Source of the DNA: an uncultured Desulfuromonadales bacterium | GTDB taxonomy: Bacteria; Desulfobacterota; Desulfuromonadia; Desulfuromonadales; Geopsychrobacteraceae | Reading direction: 5' to 3' | DNA length: 11,290 nucleotides | NCBI GenBank assembly: GCA_947259685.1 | Contig: CAMYNC010000128.1 | Location: 1 to 11,290, forward strand | Part shown: positions 1 through 7,439 of the stretch, piece by piece | Layout: every line of letters starts with the position of its first letter | How positions within the stretch are numbered: the stretch's first letter is position 1 | Position numbers and translations under genes: made by a program | The notes under the pieces: model-generated | Database searches by the model: none | The model's input: the letters and a program-made list of their open reading frames with translations, nothing else | Told to the model about the DNA's origin: nothing

Positions 1-6
1 TGGGGA

Positions 7-195
7 TGAAGACAACCAATAAGCTGCAAACAAAACAAAGTTTTCCTACTAAAACATGGTGCTTTTGGCAGAAAAGCGGCATGCCAATGACTTAATAAGA
101 CACGAAAATGGTCGACCCGGATTACAGGGTTGGCCATTTTTATTTTGGAGGTTTTTTGACGATTCTGTCCCTCTTCTGAAGCCAACCAATAAACT
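7..195. repeat. Two copies of a 19-bp direct repeat
   Basis: A 19-bp segment at 7-25 recurs at 177-195 in the same orientation with 17 of 19 positions identical; the shared core reads CAACCAATAA. The copies flank the hairpin at 105-145. No coding frame is visible around them. They could be protein-binding sites or the footprint of a small duplication; function is unknown. Confidence 0.35.
105..145 (+). terminator. Rho-independent terminator-like hairpin
   Basis: AAAATGG (105-111) pairs with CCATTTT (134-140), and an inner ACCC/GGGT stem (115-118 with 127-130) closes an 8-nt loop; three bases on each side between the two stems are unpaired. The 3' arm runs into a T-rich tail. It probably ends the transcript of a gene lying left of the window. 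The A-rich 5' arm means it could also act weakly on the minus strand. Confidence 0.6.
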
Positions 196-281
196 ATTTT
201 TTTATAAAAAATGAGTATACCCAGCAAAACAGTTCAATACTTAACCGTCTATTTTTAAAAGAAAAAACTCTCCTCCCGCCC

Positions 282-309
282 TTGTCATTCCGCCTTTTAG
301 AGCTATTCT
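282..309 (+). promoter_or_regulatory. Putative sigma70-type promoter upstream of hsp20 (copy A)
   Basis: TTGTCA (282-287) and TATTCT (304-309) are separated by 16 bp. The whole element is nearly unchanged in the inverted copy at 5663-5690 although flanking DNA has diverged, which supports function. It does not fit a sigma32 heat shock consensus. The transcript would read through the pseudogene at 391-591 before reaching hsp20, giving a leader of about 320 nt. Confidence 0.45.
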
Positions 310-390
310 TTAAACAGCGATAATCCATATCTGTAATAAATATCCAAGTGTCTCAATTTGCGATTTGTTGATCTGCCGCTTTTTGAGGAC

Positions 391-591
391 ATGAGAAAAG
401 CTTTAGGCCCGAAGACCAAAGACCGTTGTGACGGATGTATCTCTTTTCACGTCCATGCTGCACCCAAAGCTGGTGCCACCTAGGACGGAATCTTCGAAGC
501 TATCGGGGTGGCGATACTTATTGGGGAGGGCCATCTGCTGTTTAGGGATCGAGAGCCCTTGGAATCCTGTCCAATAACTAGCGCTGTTTAG
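391..591 (+). pseudogene. Decayed carboxymuconolactone decarboxylase / AhpD-like gene
   Basis: Conceptual translation from 391 gives a KTK segment followed at once by RCDGCISFHVHAA, then KAGAT, an in-frame TAG (481-483), DGIFEAIGVAILIG, and a frame that drifts to a second TAG at 589-591. This matches the carboxymuconolactone decarboxylase/AhpD-like signature, in which a CxxC pair followed by a histidine forms the redox or catalytic centre. Family members usually have about ten hydrophobic residues between the KTK and RCDGC segments, missing here. The GGP stretch expected after the last motif reads GEGH. Deletion plus nonsense codon argue for a dead fragment. It sits between the putative promoter and hsp20 and is absent from the inverted copy. 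Recognition is by motif only. Confidence 0.7.
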
Positions 592-635
592 CCCTTAGGA
601 GGGTAGAAATTATTACAAATAAGGAGAAGAGAACA

Positions 636-764
636 ATGGAACCGACACCATGGAGACCGCTTAAGGAGATGGACTCTTTCCAAAGGGAAATGGATCGACT
701 TTGAAATCGCTTTTTCAGTGAAGCACTGCCGGCACGAATACTCGAAGAAGAATGGCTGCCTCGC
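636..764 (+). pseudogene. 5' part of hsp20, cut off by an in-frame TGA
   Basis: An ATG at 636 is preceded by AAGGAG (621-626). It opens a frame beginning MEPTPWRPLKEMDSFQREMD and reaching RL before TGA at 702-704 (codon 23), then continuing NRFFSEALPARILEEEWLPR straight into the Hsp20 domain in the same frame. Uninterrupted, the product would be about 147 aa, the usual length for bacterial Hsp20. The amphipathic N-terminal arm that drives oligomer assembly is encoded here. The inverted copy at 5431-5567 has AGG at the equivalent codon, so the TGA is probably a recent nonsense change, a sequencing error, or a site of read-through; no recoding element is evident. Confidence 0.75.
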
Positions 765-1079
765 TTGGACGTTTCGGAGACCAAGGACAGCCTCATCATC
801 GAGGCTGAGTTGCCCGGGCTGGAAGCCAAGGAAATTGATGTGAACCTTGCCGGAGATCATTTGACCATCAAGGGCGAAAAGAAAGAGGAAAGGAAGGAAA
901 ACGGGAAGCACTATCATTGCAAGGAGTGCCACATCGGCTCATTCCAGCGCTCGTTCCGGCTGCCGGTCAGTGCTAAAAGCGACAAAGTGGATGCGAACTT
1001 TGAGAAAGGACTTTTGAAAGTCACGCTTCCCAAAGCCGAGGAAGCCAAGGAAAAAGCAATCAAGATCAAAGTTCACTAA
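765..1079 (+). CDS. Hsp20 / alpha-crystallin small heat shock protein, remaining open frame
   Basis: This frame encodes the alpha-crystallin domain of a small heat shock protein, an ATP-independent holdase that keeps unfolding cytoplasmic proteins soluble. Visible hallmarks are LDVSETKDSLIIEAELPGL at the start of the domain, a charged KGEKKEERKE loop, GSFQRSFRLP, and the near-C-terminal GLLKVTLPK, followed by a tail ending IKIKV that supplies the I-x-I/V anchor used in oligomerisation. The frame can start at TTG 765, but that codon has no good ribosome binding site; the natural start is ATG 636, separated from this part by TGA 702-704. If only this part is made, it lacks the N-terminal arm. 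The 62-aa gene at 1151 follows by 71 bp and may be cotranscribed. Family assignment is firm; functionality is not. Confidence 0.85.
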   Translation: MDVSETKDSLIIEAELPGLEAKEIDVNLAGDHLTIKGEKKEERKENGKHYHCKECHIGSFQRSFRLPVSAKSDKVDANFEKGLLKVTLPKAEEAKEKAIKIKVH

Positions 1080-1150
1080 AGCCATATCGGTTCTCCCAAG
1101 GTGAAACACAAGATGTAACGGACTACTTCACAAGGGCAAGGAGGGTTTTC

Positions 1151-1339
1151 ATGAACTTGGAACTAGATTTCGGAGAAGCGAAAATGAACATAAAAAGATG
1201 GGCCGAATTTTCATTGGATGAAAAAAAGAGAGAGTTTGAAGAGCTAACGCACAGCTCATACTGGTGGCATCTTCCAGGAAAAACCCAGAAAAGGGTACTG
1301 GCTCTCCTTGAAACAGGGGAAGATAGTGAAAAATGCTGA
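1151..1339 (+). CDS. Small hypothetical protein, 62 aa
   Basis: The start is well supported: AAGGAGGG (1138-1145) lies 5 bp before the ATG. The product is highly charged and predicted soluble, with no signal peptide or membrane segment. It has an acidic-basic, probably helical first half (about residues 13-32) and an aromatic patch SSYWWHLPGKTQKR (about 35-48). I do not recognise a family. It lies 71 bp after hsp20 and ends inside a terminator-like hairpin, so hsp20 and this gene may form one transcript, suggesting a stress-related accessory role by association only. Confidence 0.6.
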   Translation: MNLELDFGEAKMNIKRWAEFSLDEKKREFEELTHSSYWWHLPGKTQKRVLALLETGEDSEKC

Positions 1340-1366
1340 ACCGATTTAGTCATCGGCATTTTCTTA
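1330..1366 (+). terminator. Terminator-like hairpin after the 62-aa gene
   Basis: AAAATGC (1330-1336) pairs with GCATTTT (1356-1362) and CGAT (1342-1345) with ATCG (1352-1355), with a 5-nt bulge on the 5' side and a 6-nt loop; the 3' arm ends in a short T run. The 5' arm overlaps the end of the 62-aa gene, whose stop is TGA 1337-1339. The bulge makes efficiency uncertain. Confidence 0.45.
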
Positions 1367-1422
1367 CGTTGGACTTGTTCAAAAATATGATTTGAAAATT
1401 GCCGGATACAACCCCAAAGAAA

Positions 1423-2064
1423 ATGAACAACATGCTTGATTACGCAGAATACATCAAAATATTTATCAGCTTGTTGGCGATCGTCAATCCGTTGGGGGCG
1501 ATACCGCTGTTCATCAGCATGACTGCCGGCGAGAACAGCAGCCAACGTCGCAAGACGATCAAACTGGTGCCCTTTGGGGTAACCATTATCCTGTTGGTGG
1601 CGCTGTTTTTCGGCGAACTGCTATTGCAAATTTTTGGTATCACCATCGACTCGTTCAGGGTCGGTGGCGGCATATTGGTATTGTTGATGGCCATCGCCAT
1701 GCTGCATGCAAAAACGAGCCCGATCAGGCAGACCGATGAAGAGGCTGACGAGTCAATCGAGAAGGAATCTGTTGCCATAGTGCCGCTGGCCATTCCGCTG
1801 CTGGCCGGGCCGGGCGCTATCAGTACCGTGATACTGGCGGCGCACAAGGCAAGCGGCGTTTGCCACTATATGATTATCGTGCTGGGCATCCTCTTGTTAA
1901 GTCTGGGGATCTGGGGGGTACTGCGTTTGTCGCCATGGATAGCGGAGCGCATCGGCGCCACGGGGATAAACATATTCACGCGTATCATGGGACTGATACT
2001 TGCGGCGATTGCGGTCGAGTTTATCGCCAACGGTATCAAGGGACTGTTTCCAGTGCTGGCTTAG
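1423..2064 (+). CDS. MarC / UPF0056 family integral membrane protein
   Basis: The 213-aa product is a hydrophobic inner-membrane protein of about six transmembrane segments. Signature segments are FISLLAIVNPLGAIPLF (about 14-30), the hydrophobic stretch around VTIILLVALFFGELLLQIFG, RVGGGILVLLMAIAML (about 80-95), VPLAIPLLAGPGAISTVIL (about 123-141) and a C-terminal IMGLILAAIAVEFIANGIKG. Length matches the family (about 200-220 aa). The MarC name comes from a discredited link to multiple antibiotic resistance; the real substrate or role is unknown. I prefer ATG 1423 or ATG 1432 over TTG 1399, because the family starts close to the first membrane helix; no start has a strong ribosome binding site. 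A GC-rich hairpin follows, and the convergent glgP ends about 300 bp downstream. Confidence 0.9.
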   Translation: MNNMLDYAEYIKIFISLLAIVNPLGAIPLFISMTAGENSSQRRKTIKLVPFGVTIILLVALFFGELLLQIFGITIDSFRVGGGILVLLMAIAMLHAKTSPIRQTDEEADESIEKESVAIVPLAIPLLAGPGAISTVILAAHKASGVCHYMIIVLGILLLSLGIWGVLRLSPWIAERIGATGINIFTRIMGLILAAIAVEFIANGIKGLFPVLA

Positions 2065-2092
2065 GGCAGGATTAAACGTACCAGTAAGTAGC

Positions 2093-2110
2093 CCCCCGCA
2101 AAACCGGGGG
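2093..2110. terminator. GC-rich hairpin downstream of marC-like gene
   Basis: CCCCCG (2093-2098) and CGGGGG (2105-2110) form a perfect 6-bp stem with a 6-nt loop, 28 bp after the MarC stop. There is no T run after it, so it is an incomplete intrinsic terminator or an RNA-stabilising hairpin. Confidence 0.4.
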
Positions 2111-2143
2111 CATTACAATTGCAAGCCCTTCGCGCCTTCCTTC

Positions 2144-2353
2144 ATGACCATCTACCTGCCGCTGGTCATCATCCATGAATATCGGGCAACTGGACCGCTA
2201 ACCGCTAACCTGCTGGGAGTCGTTGCCCCGGATAAAGAAAAGAAAGTGTTAGCAGATATCACCATCGTCGATCTGTTGAGATTTCTCTTCAACGCGACCG
2301 GACATGATTGCCCCGCGCAGGGACGAGTAAAGACGAAAGAAGCACCAGCCTGA
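2144..2353 (+). CDS. Doubtful 69-aa ORF in the marC-glgP gap
   Basis: This frame fills most of the 300-bp gap between two convergent genes. It reads as a plausible soluble peptide (for example VVAPDKEKKVLADITIVDLL) with GC content like its neighbours, but has no ribosome binding site before the ATG and no family I recognise. It lies after the hairpin at 2093-2110. It could be a remnant of a longer gene or chance. Low confidence. Confidence 0.2.
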   Translation: MTIYLPLVIIHEYRATGPLTANLLGVVAPDKEKKVLADITIVDLLRFLFNATGHDCPAQGRVKTKEAPA

Positions 2354-2368
2354 GTCTCTCGACAGGAT

Positions 2369-4525
<2,157 letters not shown>

Positions 4526-4628
4526 GGCACTCAACATCTAGTTGTTATGAAATTGCCTTACCAAGGCGAACAATGCGGAACATTCTTCTGGAAGCGTTTT
4601 TTCCCAGCATCTCCACCGTCCTTGTGTC

Positions 4629-5402
4629 TTAAGAGTTTGCGTACCTGGATTCCGGAAGAACCTGTCCTCCATCCACCACGAGGGTCTGACCGGTTATGTA
4701 TTTCGCCTCGTCAGAAGCGAGAAACAACATGGCATAGGCAACATCTTCCGGCTCGCCAATCTTTCCCATGGGGATTGACTGCCCTGAACATCGAATATAT
4801 TTCTCATCCCGAAAATCCAGCCCCTCCCCCCTGATGTCTCCAGGCAATACCGCATTTATTGTTATGTTGTTCTTCGCAACTTCGATGGCCGCCGAGCGCA
4901 TGAAACCAAGGCTCCCCGCTCTGGCTGCGGCATAATGAGCCCATCCAGGAAATCCGTTTATGGGGCCTATGATTGAGGACATAAGGACGATCCTTCCGTA
5001 ATTCTGCTGCATCATCTGTGGCAGACAGGCCTTCACCGTCAGAAAGGTTCCCTTGAGATCGGTTGCCTGAACTTTGTCCCACTCGGCCTCCGTCATGTCT
5101 TCTATCCGCATCCATGGGAAAATGCCCGCATTGTTACACAGGATGTCAATTCTCCCGAAGTGCTCTACCGCCATCTGAGCCATGGTTTCGGTATCGGTTT
5201 GCTTGCTCACATCTGCTTTGACGAAGGCTGATTTCGCGCCCGTCTTGTGGAGGTCTTCCGCAACCATTTGGGCTTTTTTTTCATCTATATCAACAACAAG
5301 AACACTAGCGCCTTCAGCCGCAAAGATTTGCGCAATGACTTTCCCGATCCCCTGGCCGGAGCCGGTGATAATGGCCACTTTGTTGTCAAGTCGCTTGCTC
5401 AT
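4629..5402 (-). CDS. Short-chain dehydrogenase/reductase (FabG-like fold) with altered catalytic residues
   Basis: The 257-aa protein is a classical SDR by length and layout. A Rossmann cofactor motif TGSGQGIG lies at 13-20, VVDID at 36-40 (the acid favours NAD), NNAG at 90-93, SS at 142-143, and the conserved tail ITGQTLVVDGGQ at 236-247. Two of the four catalytic residues differ. The Tyr-x-x-x-Lys motif reads YAAAR (Y157, R161), and the tetrad Asn in the usual (T)NL context is Asp (TDL, D115). It may be inactive, altered in activity, or binding cofactor for another role. The start is firm: GGGGAGG lies about 5 bp upstream of the ATG. The leader contains an inverted copy of hsp20 5' sequence with a putative promoter. 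GlgP lies downstream on the same strand. Substrate cannot be inferred. Confidence 0.88.
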   Translation of the reverse strand: MSKRLDNKVAIITGSGQGIGKVIAQIFAAEGASVLVVDIDEKKAQMVAEDLHKTGAKSAFVKADVSKQTDTETMAQMAVEHFGRIDILCNNAGIFPWMRIEDMTEAEWDKVQATDLKGTFLTVKACLPQMMQQNYGRIVLMSSIIGPINGFPGWAHYAAARAGSLGFMRSAAIEVAKNNITINAVLPGDIRGEGLDFRDEKYIRCSGQSIPMGKIGEPEDVAYAMLFLASDEAKYITGQTLVVDGGQVLPESRYANS

Positions 5403-5430
5403 GCTATACCTCCCCTTTTGTTAGGTCGCG

Positions 5431-5567
5431 ATTCTTCTTCGAGCATTCGTGCTGGTAGGGCTTCGCCGCAAAGCGATTCCTAAATCGATCCATTTCCCTT
5501 TGGAAAGAGTCTATTTCTTTAAGCCATCTTTAAGCGGTCTCCGCAGTTTCCAGGCTGTCAGCTCCAT
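5431..5567 (-). pseudogene. Truncated hsp20 5' fragment in the SDR leader
   Basis: Read on the minus strand from ATG 5567, this aligns with hsp20 codons from 636 onward. It shares a 27-bp identical core (5485-5511 versus 672-698) encoding SFQREMDR, and retains the CTCGAAGAAGAAT block near its 3' end. It carries extra bases near the start, including a small GCTTAAAG duplication, and an in-frame TAG after about 18 codons, so it is dead as a full gene. The Hsp20 frame reopens after the insertion and ends at a TAG one base before the SDR start codon. An internal ATG (MDRF...) could therefore encode a short leader peptide coupled to the SDR, which is speculative. Confidence 0.75.
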
Positions 5568-5662
5568 TGTTCTCTTCTCATGTCCTCGAACAGGGATGGA
5601 TAACCAAATCGTTAAATACCATATTTAGCCGTTGTTCCCAAGAATAGTAATGAGGCTTTTAA

Positions 5663-5690
5663 AGAATAGCTCTAAAAGGCGGAAAGACAA
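5663..5690 (-). promoter_or_regulatory. Putative promoter of the SDR-glgP unit (copy B)
   Basis: On the minus strand TTGTCT (5690-5685) and TATTCT (5668-5663) are 16 bp apart, the same layout as the hsp20 promoter candidate at 282-309 and embedded in a 36-bp block with one difference between copies. A transcript would run through the truncated hsp20 fragment into the SDR gene and glgP, with a leader of about 250 nt. Confidence 0.45.
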
Positions 5691-5731
5691 GGGAGTGTGG
5701 ACAGTTTTTTCATTTAAAAACAGTCGGTTAA

Positions 5732-6023
5732 ATGTTGTATTCGTTTTACTCGCTATACCGATTTTATATAAATAAAAAAATCAAAAATTACCCTGCCTTG
5801 AAAAGGATAAGAACACCGGGAAAACATGGGTTCTTTAAAAACATATACTGTTATGACTCTTCTACTTCCCCTTTATCGTTACAATCATGGAAACATCTCC
5901 GCTTGCGGTTTGGGTTCGAAAATCCTGATTTCATGCTTGTTGAGTTATTGAGGACTAGTCTGCGTCAGCATAGTGATACCGGATTTCCTCGTAGTTGGGT
6001 GTACGCAGAAGGGGGTAATGATA
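5732..6023. other. AT-rich intergenic stretch without a supported gene
   Basis: About 290 bp lie between repeat copy B and the gene at 6024. The first half is strongly AT-rich. Open frames exist but lack ribosome binding sites and family resemblance. The stretch must carry the promoter of the 6024 gene, but no clear -35/-10 pair stands out. A GGGTTCGAAAATCC string near 5911 resembles a tRNA T-arm, but no cloverleaf surrounds it. Confidence 0.5.
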
Positions 6024-6878
6024 ATGGTTAAGTGGCTTCTGTTCGCGAGTGGCATCATCGTCATAGGTGCTGCCATCTCGGCTATAATCGGTCAGGCACA
6101 TGAAAGAGCTAAGGCGAATGAGCTGATAGAAACACTTATCCAAAGCGCGTCTCGGCCAGTTACTGGCTCCGTCGATTTTGATTCCTTCTCAGAACTTCCT
6201 CCTCCGGTTGCCAGCTACTTCAGGCACGTTCTTGCCGAAGGGCAAGAACTGATCAGAACGGCGAGGATAGACCAGTCGGGTAAGCTGCGAACCAGCGCGA
6301 CGACCGAAAGATGGTCTGCGTACACTGCACGTCAACTGGTTGTGCCACCCGCAACCGGCTTCGTATGGAACGCCAAGGTCGAGATGCCCTTGGCCACCCA
6401 TGTGCGCGTTCTAGACGGCTACCTCACTGGCGTTGCTTCAGCTAGGGTGAGCCTTTTGTCGGCATTTGCTGTCGCCTCAGAAGCTGGTGTGCCAGAACTG
6501 AACTCTGGAGCATTGCACAGGTACCTAGCCGAAGCAGTTTGGTTCCCCACTGCTCTTTTGTCTCAATCGGGTGTAGTGTGGACACCAATTGATGATCGAG
6601 CAGCCCTGGCAACGCTGACTGACAGCGGAACGACGGTTACTCTGGAGTTTCGGTTCAACGAGGCCGGTGAGGTGGTGAGCATCTTCAGCCCCGGTCGTTT
6701 CGGTAAATTCGACGGCGGATACAAGCAGGTGTCGTGGGAGGGACACTTTCGCGACTATCAAGTGCGAGCAGGCATGCGCGTTCCCCTGTTTGGAGAGGTT
6801 GGCTGGTACGTTGACGGAGCTTTACAAATTGTCTGGATGGGAGCCCTTGTCGATGTGCGGTATGAGCTTGGACCGTAA
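6024..6878 (+). CDS. Membrane-anchored protein resembling the DUF6544/DUF6920 family
   Basis: The 284-aa product has one N-terminal hydrophobic segment (about 3-24, a membrane anchor or uncleaved signal), then a beta-rich globular body. Recognisable family-like segments are LPPPVASYFRHVL, an ARIDQSGKLR turn, GFVWNAKVEMP, YLAEAVWFPTALL, a WTPIDDRAALATL stretch, and WEGHFRDYQVRAGMRVPLFGEVGW near the C-terminus. The match to the uncharacterised DUF6544/DUF6920 group is from memory of its motifs; the exact accession should be treated as provisional. No catalytic role is known to me. ATG 6024 was chosen because GGGGG (6011-6015) lies 8 bp upstream; ATG 6018 and GTG 5973 are in frame but badly placed. 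It appears to be monocistronic. Confidence 0.72.
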   Translation: MVKWLLFASGIIVIGAAISAIIGQAHERAKANELIETLIQSASRPVTGSVDFDSFSELPPPVASYFRHVLAEGQELIRTARIDQSGKLRTSATTERWSAYTARQLVVPPATGFVWNAKVEMPLATHVRVLDGYLTGVASARVSLLSAFAVASEAGVPELNSGALHRYLAEAVWFPTALLSQSGVVWTPIDDRAALATLTDSGTTVTLEFRFNEAGEVVSIFSPGRFGKFDGGYKQVSWEGHFRDYQVRAGMRVPLFGEVGWYVDGALQIVWMGALVDVRYELGP

Positions 6879-6893
6879 TTCACTGGCCCCTTA

Positions 6894-6905
6894 ACCAAGC
6901 TTGGT
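6894..6905. other. 12-bp perfect palindrome
   Basis: ACCAAGCTTGGT is a perfect palindrome 15 bp after the stop of the preceding gene and about 70 bp before the zinc-ribbon gene. It could be an operator for the downstream gene or a weak hairpin; there is no T run. Confidence 0.25.
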
Positions 6906-6976
6906 AAAAAGTACCTTACGTGGGCTTGAAGGGATATATAATTCATACAAACCTTGCTATCTCTGCGGAGGTCAAA

Positions 6977-7168
6977 ATGAATTGTCCCTATTGCCAACAC
7001 AAAAATCACCTGGAAGTTGACATGCACGCTGATGGCTACAGCTCTACTCTTCTTGAATGTTCCGAATGTGGGGCATTGCTGAGTTTAGGGAAAAAAACTA
7101 TTAAGACAATTCATGGTCCTACAATTCAAGATCAGGCGGCGCAGGAAGCAATTGCCAATAGGCCGTGA
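6977..7168 (+). CDS. Small CxxC zinc-ribbon protein, 63 aa (paralogue 1)
   Basis: The protein starts MNCPYCQHKNHLEVDMHADG and has Cys at 3, 6, 28 and 31, a CPxC...CxxCG pattern typical of a rubredoxin-like zinc ribbon. Extra conserved acidic/His positions (E13, D15, H17, D19) lie between the cysteine pairs. The C-terminal half is polar and lacks motifs. ATG 6977 is preceded by CGGAGG (6966-6971); the longer in-frame extension to 6920 has no ribosome binding site. The first 33 residues align without gaps to the protein at 10199 (18 identities). Role unknown; such proteins may bind metal or nucleic acid or serve as small adaptors. Confidence 0.75.
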   Translation: MNCPYCQHKNHLEVDMHADGYSSTLLECSECGALLSLGKKTIKTIHGPTIQDQAAQEAIANRP

Positions 7169-7244
7169 CGTTTTTTCAGTAAATTTGCAGGGGATAAATT
7201 CATTCGCCATAAACCCTTCTCAGAGGAATATTAGTGGGTGAGAC

Positions 7245-7427
7245 ATGTTTCAGATCATCGAAAAGAAACTCTCAATCCGATTCCCGCGTAGGCAACATCT
7301 GCACGTTCTGTCGTGCCAGATTCCCAACACCCTCGACCGACACAATTTACTCTATCGCCTGGTGAATCCTGAACAGAATTGGCAAACTATTCCAGGAAAA
7401 CCAATTCCCTATCTACACCTGGCCTAA
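7245..7427 (+). CDS. Doubtful 60-aa ORF before the SLC13 gene
   Basis: The frame begins with an ATG after GGGTGAG and ends 12 bp before the transporter start. The peptide is basic and has no recognisable motif or membrane segment. Its spacing would suit a translated leader, but its composition gives no positive sign of coding. The 7169-7439 interval otherwise holds only presumed regulatory DNA. Confidence 0.25.
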   Translation: MFQIIEKKLSIRFPRRQHLHVLSCQIPNTLDRHNLLYRLVNPEQNWQTIPGKPIPYLHLA

Positions 7428-7439
7428 CTGAGGACGGTA

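Larger units (their letters stand above)
241..752 (+). repeat. Inverted repeat, copy A (promoter region plus hsp20 5' part)
   Basis: Parts of this stretch recur in inverted orientation at 5431-5731. Region 279-314 matches 5658-5693 at 35 of 36 positions, 241-269 matches 5703-5731 at about 26 of 29, and 672-698 is identical to 5485-5511 over 27 bases; similarity around this hsp20 core continues to about 752. Copy A additionally holds about 220 bp (about 397-621) that contain a decayed gene and are absent from copy B. The pattern is an old duplication of the hsp20 upstream region and N-terminal codons followed by divergence and indels. Confidence 0.8.
5431..5731 (-). repeat. Inverted repeat, copy B
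   Basis: This is the inverted counterpart of 241-752. It contains the promoter-like element, a diverged spacer in which GAGGACATGAGAA (also found at 385-397 in copy A) joins directly to AGAGAACAATGG, and the hsp20 5' fragment. The two copies face each other across the block that contains the marC-like, glgP and SDR genes. Confidence 0.8.

Noticed and set aside
1..104. Possible riboswitch in the left-edge leader
   Set aside because: I compared the visible bases with cyclic-di-GMP and fluoride riboswitch cores and found no convincing conserved core; only a small TTGGCA/TGCCAA hairpin is present.
5905..5935. T-arm-like string GGGTTCGAAAATCC suggesting a tRNA
   Set aside because: The stem does not pair properly and no acceptor, D or anticodon arms can be built around it.
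5732..6031. 99-codon plus-strand frame before the DUF6544-like gene
   Set aside because: It starts with TTG inside the repeat boundary, lacks a ribosome binding site, is AT-rich and overlaps the well-supported start at 6024.
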